Made by a program: the position numbers and the translations under genes. Positions 6,390 to 11,812 of a stretch of DNA of 11,812 nt are shown piece after piece. The DNA is from Baffinella frigidus (Eukaryota > Cryptophyceae > Cryptomonadales > Baffinellaceae): the NCBI GenBank assembly GCA_026770585.1, contig MU646638.1, positions 1 to 11,812 on the forward strand, read 5' to 3'. The notes beneath the pieces were generated by a model. The model made no database searches. It was not told the origin of the DNA and was given only the letters and a program-made list of their open reading frames with translations. Positions within the stretch are counted from its first letter, which is position 1; each line of letters opens with the position of its first letter.

Positions 6390-6494
6390 TATCCCTCGAG
6401 TGGCCAGGCAGTCAAATTTGACTGCCAAGAGGTCCTAGGCAGGTCCTATTACCCTACGGTAGGGCGTATGGGCCTACTGGCCACTTTAGGGATA
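6390..6494 (+). mobile_element. Family 4 foldback, copy e (105 bp)
   Basis: Termini TATCCCTCGAGTGGCC and GGCCACTTTAGGGATA. It contains the perfect 20-bp palindrome GGCAGTCAAATTTGACTGCC (6407-6426), the AAGAGGTCCTAGGCAGGTCC segment and the CCCTACGGTAGGG core. Confidence 0.82.
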
Positions 6495-6516
6495 GGCCTA
6501 CGCATAGAGTGCAGCG

Positions 6517-6538
6517 GGCTACTCACCACTTAAGAGAT
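6517..6538 (+). mobile_element. Family 4 right-end remnant
   Basis: CTACTCACCACTTAAGAGATAA matches the right terminus of family 4 (CTACTCGCCACTTGAGGGATA in copy c) with few changes. Nothing of the left half remains nearby. Confidence 0.5.
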
Positions 6539-6598
6539 AAGGCGACGCGCAAATGAGCATGCTCTCCTGCAAGAGGACTCGCTCTGTCCCACTCGATT

Positions 6599-7140
6599 TG
6601 GTCTCGTTGATTTGACGAGACCAGACGTCAATGCCCCGGGGTGTGGGTGCAAATTTGTGGAGTGACAGGATCAGTCAACCCGCGTCAGGCAGAGCTAGGA
6701 GGCGGCAACGAGGCGCCGGTGCGGAGCCAACGTGGCAACCCTCGGGTGTGCTTCGCCGACACTCTCTCACGACTGTTGTCACACTCAGGGCGTTTCTGAC
6801 CTGGTGGAAAAGTGTGTCCGGCTTTGTCACGATGCTGGTGCAACACGTACCCACATCCTAGATCTGCCTCACTCAGGTTGGCTGACTATTCTCATGTTGA
6901 CATGCTGGTTATGTGGTACAAATCCGTCAATTTTTGAGCGGAAAAGAGCCCGGGCTCACCAAATTGGTGGGTCCAAATAGACTGAGACAGAGCTGGGAAT
7001 CCGTGAGCCTCGGTCCTCGGTCGGACAGGTGATGAGCCTCCTCCTAAGCGGGGTCTCAGAATCCGTAAACAGTCGGGCGGGTCTGGGAGCGCCGCCCTTG
7101 CGTTGGAAGGTTCGGGGGAGTGGCAACCAGCGCAGTCCCA
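6599..7140. other. No gene seen; hairpin 6599-6623
   Basis: A perfect 9-bp stem (TGGTCTCGT/ACGAGACCA) with a 7-base loop lies at 6599-6623. The rest up to 7140 has only short open frames without recognisable protein features. Confidence 0.45.
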
Positions 7141-7226
7141 ACGTCGATAGGCTCAACGCTCCTTAACAAATACATCATATGGAACAGGTAGGAGGCTCGG
7201 CGCAGGAGCGTTTCAGGACTGGCAGC

Positions 7227-7658
7227 GCACGGGAGCAGTCCAGAGCGAGTGAGGTGCGTAGCGTGAGAGCGGTACTTGCAGGTTCGGGCGAGTGTCGAAG
7301 CTTCGTACAGAAATAAAGGACGGTCCACCCTGGAGGGGACTTGCGGCCAATCCCGAATAACCCTCTATCGCAAAATTTGACATGATTTATACCACTAACA
7401 TACATATTAGACCTTTTTGTACCAGATCCATTCATCACGGGGCAGCCGCATTGCGACCGCATCTCAAGGGGAGTTGACTTAAGAATGCTCAAAATACCAT
7501 AATGTTCCATCCAGGGTGGCCTTACCTCACGGACCGTCCTTAAACGACGGTCCTAAGGGCCGTCCTCTATTTCTGTAGGAATCCGTGCTTTGCCAGTACT
7601 GGCATGGCAGAGCACGGGAGCAGTCCAGCGCAAGTGAGTTGCATAGAGTCAGAGCAGT
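7227..7658 (+). repeat. 47-bp direct repeat pair flanking a foldback (7227-7273, 7612-7658)
   Basis: The two copies match at 40 of 47 positions, beginning GCACGGGAGCAGTCCAG. They lie on either side of the foldback at 7306-7577; the second ends close to the family 3 element at 7664. Confidence 0.75.
7306..7577. mobile_element. Foldback element, about 272 bp
   Basis: TACAGAAATAAAGGACGG at the left end matches the inverted right end (TACAGAAATAGAGGACGG). Further in, CCACCCTGGA is repeated in inverse, but the right arm carries an extra short palindrome around GGACCGTCC/GGACGGTCC. The centre is unique and non-coding. Confidence 0.65.
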
Positions 7659-7663
7659 GGGCT

Positions 7664-7803
7664 TTATCCGGGGAAACCTATTTTTCTTTAGTTTGATGGC
7701 AAGGAAAATTACTACATAAATGCTTTGATATTACTAATAAGAACGAACTGTGTAGTAATTTTCCTTGCTATCAAACTCAAGAAAAATAGGTCTCCCCGGA
7801 TAA
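7664..7803. mobile_element. Foldback MITE family 3, copy b (140 bp), TSD GGCT
   Basis: Same length and same arms as the copy at 6108-6247, with a few differences in the right arm and the centre. It is flanked by the 4-bp direct repeat GGCT (7660-7663, 7804-7807). The different target duplications show two independent insertions. Confidence 0.92.
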
Positions 7804-8199
7804 GGCTCACAACCTCACGTCGCGCCATCTCCCTCCGCACCCGCAGTGCCTGCCCGTTGCTCTGCAAGTACCGCCGCACTGCCCGGCTCCCCTCTCGTGT
7901 GCGCCCCGGGAAGTTGACGGCGCCTGCGGGAGGGGCGGGGGGTCTGAGAAACGGATTTATTAAAACGGATTAAGAGGGAAATATGTGGTTCAGCTGTATT
8001 ACTTGAGAAGATGAGAATAGGTGTTTCGAGGAGGTTAGGCCTTGCTAACCGTGCGTACCTCAACCAACAGCCCATCGAAGGGCCAGCTTGCTGTGAAATC
8101 ATATGATGTATTTGTTAAGGACCGTTGAGCCTAGCCTATCGACGTAGCCAAATATGCGAACACAATAAAATAAAATCACAGGCGGTTGGAGTTGTGAAC

Positions 8200-8349
8200 T
8201 TATCTCAGAAAACGAGTTCTAAAACTCGTTTTCTTAAGTCAATTCCCCTACAAATTCGTCAACTTATGCGGAGAGTAAAAAATAAGTTGACGAATTTGTA
8301 GAGGAATTGACTTAAGAAAACGAGTTTTAAAACTCATTTTCTGAGATAA
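8200..8349. mobile_element. Foldback MITE family 1, copy b (150 bp)
   Basis: TTATCTCAGAAAACGAGTTC starts the left arm and the complementary arm ends at 8349; the loop is 8268-8281. The flanks are GAAC (8196-8199) and GAAG (8350-8353), a 4-bp duplication with one mismatch. It lies opposite in orientation to the copy at 2077-2226, judged by the loop. Confidence 0.88.
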
Positions 8350-8442
8350 GAAGGTCGCCTCATCAGCAGACCCGTGTACGCTGCCTGGTGGACACGCGGG
8401 GTCACATGGCTGCGAGTCTTCAGGGGCCACGCCTACGGGGTT

Positions 8443-8618
8443 ACATCCACCAGCCCTCACGGTTTGCACAAATGGAAAATTACGTACCAGTTTTAAAACT
8501 CAAAACACCTTGCTTTTGGGGTTTTAAAAATAACCGACGCCGGAATCCGGCGGTCTTCAAGGGCATTACGTACCGCCAAATTCGACCATTTGTGCAAACC
8601 GTGAAGGCTGGCGGATGT
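8443..8618. mobile_element. Foldback element, 176 bp
   Basis: Arms of 33 bp (8443-8475, 8586-8618) differ at two positions and contain TCACGGTTTGCACAAATGG or a one-base variant. An inner ATTACGTACC string is also present on both sides. Both ends are immediately bordered by 29-bp repeat copies. Confidence 0.75.
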
Positions 8619-8685
8619 CTCCTTTTCTTCGGGGGTCAAGCCTACGGGGTTACACGTCTACGAGTCTTCGAAAGTCAACTCTTTA

Positions 8686-8889
8686 CCACCAGCAACCCGC
8701 TGCAGCTTTTAACCGGATCGGGTACTGCAGTAATTTCCAGCTAAACCGGACATATCTGTCCGGTTTCTCCCGTCAGCAGTTCGAGGTCCCTAGGGTTTCC
8801 TACCGTAGGGTCATAGGAAAGATGTTTTTAAAGATAAAATATCCGAATCCTTGGGAGGATCCGGTAAAGCTGCTACGGGTTGCTGGTGG
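8686..8889. mobile_element. Foldback element, 204 bp, with inner hairpin
   Basis: CCACCAGCAACCCG and the following GCAGCTTT..CCGGATC at the left end are inverted at the right end (about 8858-8889). The centre contains AAACCGGACA/TGTCCGGTTT with a 4-base loop (about 8743-8766) and a CCTACCGTAGGGTC string like the family 4 core. Confidence 0.72.
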
Positions 8890-8947
8890 AAGGGTGGACA
8901 AGTGTGGGCGGCATCGTTACATGTCTACGAGTCTTCAAAGTTCACGC

Positions 8948-9664
8948 CTACGGGGTTACAAGTGTCCATAGTGTGAGCGGCATCGCACCGCTCGCGATGC
9001 TGCGGAGCACCGGGGCGGGCGCCACTTCGCGGTTCTCCGCGCGGATGTGCTTGGCGGAGACAAAGGCGTCGCCGCCGTCGACGTCCGCGGCGAATGCGTA
9101 GTTGGAGACCGCTGCGCGAACCTCTTGCTGCCGCTTCGCCTTGATATACGCCTGGAACGACTCTTCCTCGAGGACCCGACGCGGCGCCGAGGCAATCCGC
9201 TGCGCGCTGGCGAGCATTGTCTGCTTACCGCCCGCCGCCCGCGCGTTGCTCCGGCCAAAGGAGCGATCAGCGATTTGAAGCGCCCTCAACTCCCTCCCCT
9301 TGTTCAAGTGCGAGCCCGACTGGGGGTGCTGGGTGTTGAAGAACCCCTCGGCAATCTGCAGCGCGGTGCTCTCGCTGTGCGCGCTGGCGAGCATCGTCTG
9401 CTTGGCCCCCGCCGCCCTTGCGTGGACGGCCCCAAACGCGCCCTCAGCAATCTGCAGCGCGCGGGCCTCGCCCTTGTTCCTCTGCGATCCAGCCGCCTGC
9501 CCTTGCGATGAGCCCTCGGCAATTTTCAGCGCGCTGCTCTCGCTTAGCGCCACCCGATCGGCAGAGGGCGACGAGAGGGTGGCCACCGCGATGGTCAGCA
9601 TGACCGCGCAGCCCGCCAGCGCGAGGAGGAGGGGTCTCGATGACCCGACCCATCTGGTTGCCAT
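8948..9664 (-). CDS. Signal-anchor protein with internal ALQIAEG repeats (238 aa, hypothetical)
   Basis: This is the longest convincing open frame of the window. I take ATG at 9664-9662 as start. Residues 11-30 (PLLLALAGCAVMLTIAVATL) form one hydrophobic segment after a short basic N-terminus, so the protein is either a single-pass signal-anchored protein or secreted. The body has two tandem units of 56-59 residues. Each contains two copies of an AL[QK]IA[ED] motif (from residues 45, 69, 101, 128) and one ARAAG-KQTMLASA motif (82-95, 141-154). A charged stretch, EEESFQAYIKAKRQQE, follows at 166-181. I recognise no family; a structural or luminal role is only a guess. The last three codons and the TAG lie in a dispersed 29-bp repeat, so the native C-terminus may have been replaced or may continue after an intron. 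It is divergent to the gene at 9852, with 187 bp between the start codons. Confidence 0.65.
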   Translation of the reverse strand: MATRWVGSSRPLLLALAGCAVMLTIAVATLSSPSADRVALSESSALKIAEGSSQGQAAGSQRNKGEARALQIAEGAFGAVHARAAGAKQTMLASAHSESTALQIAEGFFNTQHPQSGSHLNKGRELRALQIADRSFGRSNARAAGGKQTMLASAQRIASAPRRVLEEESFQAYIKAKRQQEVRAAVSNYAFAADVDGGDAFVSAKHIRAENREVAPAPVLRSIASGAMPLTLWTLVTP

Positions 9665-9851
9665 CCTTCGTGTCGGTGGAAGGTCAGGTCGTCGCCAGTC
9701 TGCGGCCAAGAGCCAAGGGGTCTACTTTGGGGAACTTCGAGCGGTGGCCAAAAGTGGCCACCGCCAAAAGTGAATTTCCTCAAATCGAGCTTGGCGCCGT
9801 CTGCTGGAGGGGAGCCTGCAGGAGTGAGGGCCACGGAGTGAGGCTGCCGAG
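9665..9851. promoter_or_regulatory. Putative bidirectional promoter region with hairpin
   Basis: The 187 bp between two divergent start codons must hold both promoters and 5' leaders. It contains a perfect 9-bp stem, GCGGTGGCC/GGCCACCGC (9741-9749, 9756-9764), with AAAAGT as loop. The motif GCCAAAAGT occurs twice, at 9747 and 9763. The same 9-mer occurs five more times in the window, so it may be a repeat trace rather than a regulatory site. No TATA box is obvious. Confidence 0.4.
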
Positions 9852-10571
9852 ATGGGGAACGAGGCCAGCTCGGAGGCGAGTGGCGCTGCAGCGGGCGGGT
9901 CGTCGCTTGTACAAGGTGAAGATGGATTTTAGGTTTGACGATGGATTGCGATCCATCTTCATGAGGCGCGGCTAGGCTGGGCTGTTATTAGGGTGTGGGC
10001 TGGGTGCGCTCTCCCTAGCGCACGTTCCAGCACAGGCGCGGGGTGCTTGGCGAGAGGAGCTGCTGCAGCGCCGTGGTGCCGAGAGACGTCGAGGGGAAGA
10101 GTTTTTTTGTGGGGGGTGGTGGGGTTGGGGGTTTGTTCGCTGCCTAGATCTCTGTGCGGCTGGGTCGCTGGTACCTGATTGAAGCGGGTCGAGAACCAGA
10201 GAATGTCCGATGGCGTTTCCCAGTCGGAAGAGCGCGTTGCCGTGGCTAGATGCTGCTGTGGTCCTGCTCACGCTGCCTCTCCTTTTCCCGCAGAGGAGCT
10301 GCAATCAGTGATGAGAACCGCCCGTGGTGCTGACTGCGCGCTCTCTCATCACCGAATGCCGCCCGACTGCGCAGAGCTGCTGCGGCTGAAGGCGGCGAAG
10401 ACGGCGGGGTGGATGAGCGAGGAGGAGTTCAACGTGGAGATGAAACGCGTCATCCGCGAATGGTCTTCCACCTGCCCTCACTCTTCGCTTGATATCCGCG
10501 CGATGCTCCTCCCCGACCCTGCACCCCTGCCCCACAACCACCTGAGGGTGGATGCTAACAGACGCTGGTGA
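9852..10571 (+). CDS. N-myristoylation-motif protein with SHOCT-like helical hairpin; exons 9852-9915 and 10294-10571 (113 aa)
   Basis: Exon 1 starts at ATG 9852 and encodes MGNEASSEASGAAAGGSSLV plus Q. MG-N-E-A-S fits the N-myristoyltransferase consensus (Gly2, small residue at 6), which implies membrane targeting. The donor is CAAG/GTGAAG. The acceptor is CCTTTTCCCGCAG after a pyrimidine-rich tract, with CTCAC as a possible branch site. The 378-bp intron is phase 1 and both exons join in frame (G+AG gives Glu22). Residues 48-75, AELLRLKAAKTAGWMSEEEF and following, match the pattern of SHOCT domains: short helix, glycine turn, [IM][ST]EEEF, second basic helix. SHOCT modules are short oligomerisation or membrane-associated regions without catalysis. 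An unspliced alternative, from ATG 10203 in the same frame, would give 122 residues without the myristoyl motif. The final codons and TGA lie in a 51-bp block duplicated downstream. Confidence 0.65.
9916..10293 (+). other. Putative intron of the SHOCT-like gene
   Basis: 378 bp bounded by GTGAAG and CCCGCAG. The 5' part contains a 10-bp inverted repeat, GAAGATGGAT (9918-9927) and ATCCATCTTC (9951-9960), that could fold near the donor. I find no MITE in it. Confidence 0.5.
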
Positions 10572-10743
10572 CCTAGCTCTTGGTTTGCGGGTGGTGCCGT
10601 TCCAGGCTCGTGAACGCCCGCGTGACCGGTCACGCGGACGCCGAAGCCAACTGTCCGAGGTGACTGCCTTGCGTGTTCCGCTACACCAGCGTTAACAGAC
10701 GCTGGTGACCTAGCTCTTGGTTTGCGGGTGGTGCCGTTCCAGG
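10556..10743 (+). repeat. 51-bp direct repeat (10556-10606, 10693-10743) flanking a 57-bp palindromic block (10615-10671)
   Basis: The two 51-bp copies, starting TAACAGACGCTGGTGACC, are identical. The first contains the last codons and stop of the SHOCT-like gene, so the gene's 3' end has been duplicated. Between them sits the second copy of the 57-bp block seen at 420-476, including its 20-bp palindrome (10618-10637). At the start of the second 51-bp copy, CACCAGCGT/ACGCTGGTG forms a perfect hairpin (10684-10707). Confidence 0.85.
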
Positions 10744-11048
10744 TCCGGAACAGTGAGACGGCATTCCTCCTGTATCCCACGCTGTCCACCCTAGTTTTTA
10801 ATTTCAGCAATTGTAAAAAGCAATGGCTCCAACAGATTACCTCTCGTGTAATCTGACGCCAAAAGTGGACGAATTCCACCTGAAATCCAAGAAAATGACT
10901 TTGGCGATTGCTCCTCGTCTGATCGTGGGTGGGTACCAGGGCGTCGCTCGAAATCGATCCCCTGCTGGTTCAAACCCGGGAGGGCATTCGCACCTGGGTG
11001 ATAACCAATGCGAGGGACGCTTTGCGGCCATGCTGGTATCACTTGCAG
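10744..11048. other. No gene seen; small hairpins
   Basis: CAGATTAC/GTAATCTG (about 10834-10856) and a GTGGA..TCCAC pair (about 10866-10880) lie next to a CGCCAAAAGT string that is partly mirrored by ACTTTGGCG at about 10897. This may be a degraded foldback. No coding region is supported. Confidence 0.4.
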
Positions 11049-11337
11049 GATCTCATCTGGGCGAGTATTTATGATAAATACTCGCCGTCAACGAAATTTA
11101 CTACACAAATGCTTTTTAATATTTACTACCACACAGTGGACTCCGGACCTTTCATCAGAAAACAAGTGACCCTGCGGGCAGTTGACTTGAAGGATTTTCT
11201 AATACAAATTTGGTCACGCTACCGCTAAATCTAGGGGTCCCGAAACCCTCGAAGCCCACCGTGTGGGTATGATCTATTTGTGTAGTAAATTTCGTTGCCG
11301 TGCAGTATTTAACACAAATTCTCGCCGTGATTAGATC
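11049..11337. mobile_element. Foldback family 2, copy b (289 bp, long arms)
   Basis: The left end GATCTCATCTGGGCGAGTAT and the inverted right end GATCTAATCACGGCGAGAAT continue into AACGAAATTTACTACACAAAT arms on both sides. Further in, CCACACAGTGG/CCACCGTGTGG suggests arms of well over 100 bp with indels. The left arm shares an AAATTTACTACACAAATGCT module with family 3. No open frame of interest lies inside. Confidence 0.75.
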
Positions 11338-11354
11338 TCTCGCGCTCTTCCTGG

Positions 11355-11705
11355 ACCGCCTCCCCTCGCTCTCTCGCGAGCCAGTGAAACGAAGCCTCCT
11401 TCAAAATGATGTATCCCAGTTCAATCCCTGAATAAGTGTACTTACGCTCGAGACGTTCCGTGCAGGACGGGAGAGACGCGCGAGCCAGCGCACGACCTAG
11501 GGGCTCATAACCTGGGGGGTGAATCGCCCGAAGTTGACGGATTAGTACCACACACCGCGGACGTCAACTTGATGATAGTCCGTCAACCAGCCCTCTCTTG
11601 AGAATAGTCCGTCAACCAGCCCTCTCGCGATTTCTGAACCGCCTCTCCTCGCTCTCTCGCGAGAAACGAAGCCTCCTTCAAAATGATATATCCCAGTTCA
11701 ACCCT
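11355..11705 (+). repeat. 75/68-bp direct repeat pair (11355-11429, 11638-11705)
   Basis: Both copies run from ACCGCCTC through CTCGCTCTCTCGCGAG and AACGAAGCCTCCTTCAAAAT to CCCAGTTCAA. The second lacks a 6-bp CCAGTG and one further base. A family 4 element begins exactly where the second copy ends. Confidence 0.82.
11575..11626 (+). repeat. 23-bp tandem repeat, two copies
   Basis: ATAGTCCGTCAACCAGCCCT plus CTC occurs at 11575-11597 and 11604-11626, identical and offset by 29 bp. An AAGTTGACG/CGTCAACTT inverted pair lies just before (11531-11570). Confidence 0.8.
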
Positions 11706-11809
11706 TATCCCTTAAGTGACCATAGGGTGAATATTCACCCTAACTCGCCCTAGGCAGGTCCTAGGGCCCTACCGTAGGGCGTATGAGCCTACTGGTCACT
11801 TAAGGGATA
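11706..11809 (+). mobile_element. Family 4 foldback, copy f (104 bp)
   Basis: Termini TATCCCTTAAGTGACC and GGTCACTTAAGGGATA are exact inverses over 16 bp. It contains the 20-bp palindrome TAGGGTGAATATTCACCCTA (11723-11742), AACTCGCCCTAGGCAGGTCC and the CCCTACCGTAGGG core. This is the best-preserved copy; it ends three bases before the window edge. Confidence 0.87.
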
Positions 11810-11812
11810 CGA

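Larger units (their letters stand above)
7141..8145. repeat. Inverted repeat pair bracketing about 1 kb (7141-7181 / 8100-8145)
   Basis: ACGTCGATAGGCTCAACG through ACATCATATG at 7141-7181 is repeated in inverted orientation at 8100-8145, with a 4-5-bp insertion in the right copy. The bracketed 0.9 kb contains two nested foldbacks and a direct repeat. The pair could be the ends of a larger composite element, or two unrelated insertions of one short repeat. No flanking target duplication is visible. Confidence 0.65.
8417..8960 (+). repeat. 29-bp direct repeat, three copies between foldbacks
   Basis: Copies at 8417-8445, 8626-8654 and 8932-8960 share TCTTC followed by CGCCTACGGGGTTACA or a one-base variant; the first two match at 26 of 29. 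A second direct pair, TACACGTCTACGAGTCTTCG (8651-8675) and its variant at 8918-8942, flanks the second foldback. The third 29-bp copy contains the stop codon of the minus-strand gene. Confidence 0.8.

Noticed and set aside
7175-7510. 111-codon minus-strand frame
   Set aside because: It spans a foldback and its flanking direct repeat and has no protein-family features.
9047-9773. Plus-strand frames of 154 and 157 codons opposite the minus-strand gene
   Set aside because: They are antisense shadows. The hydrophobic segment, internal repeats and ATG context favour the minus strand.
9640-9975. 111-codon plus-strand frame overlapping exon 1 of the SHOCT-like gene
   Set aside because: It uses another frame, overlaps the divergent gene's start and has no recognisable features. 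The ATG at 9852 joins in phase to exon 2.
10945-11020. tRNA-like string GGTTCAAACCCGG
   Set aside because: The presumed T arm has mismatches in its stem and no matching acceptor, D or anticodon arms can be built on either strand.
2463-11809. 4-bp target duplications for family 4
   Set aside because: Flanks were checked for all six copies; none gives a consistent 4-bp repeat outside TATC..GATA. TA at both ends is the only common feature.

Overview
This window looks like nuclear DNA of a microbial eukaryote, most plausibly a protist or microalga. Three things point that way. There are plant-type TTTAGGG telomere-like repeats inside the window (391-414 and a degenerate array at 3745-3873). Reading frames continue only across GT-AG introns with pyrimidine-rich acceptors. 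Short foldback, MITE-like DNA elements are very dense. I see no ribosome binding sites, operons, rRNA, convincing tRNA or CRISPR array. The sequence alone does not let me name a lineage.

Layout. 1-1570 is a patchwork of direct duplications, an interstitial telomere repeat, hairpins and duplicated exon-like K/T/E-rich stretches. 1706-2424 holds a two-exon gene whose joined product resembles a small helical SAM-like domain and ends in a CaaX box. Its intron carries a 150-bp foldback element close to the acceptor. 2430-8900 is about 6.5 kb without a gene I can support. It is filled with foldback elements of several families, their fragments, minisatellites, homopolymers and a (CT)n tract. 8948-10571 holds a divergent gene pair 187 bp apart: on the minus strand a signal-anchor protein with internal repeats, and on the plus strand a two-exon gene for a 113-residue protein with an N-myristoylation motif and a SHOCT-like helical hairpin. 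10572-11812 returns to repeats and foldbacks.

The most striking system is the repeat population. A family of about 105 bp (six near-complete copies plus fragments) keeps its two arms complementary although the arm sequence differs between copies. Two other families, of 150 and 140 bp, share a TTATC terminus and are flanked by 4-bp direct repeats (GAGC, ATAC, GGCT exact; GAAC/GAAG near-exact), so they look like products of real transposition. One of them shares an internal module with a larger long-armed foldback family. No transposase is visible, so the mobilising enzyme must be elsewhere. Both intron-containing genes encode putative lipid-modified small proteins with no catalytic domain, which suggests membrane-associated adaptor or signalling roles; this is inference.
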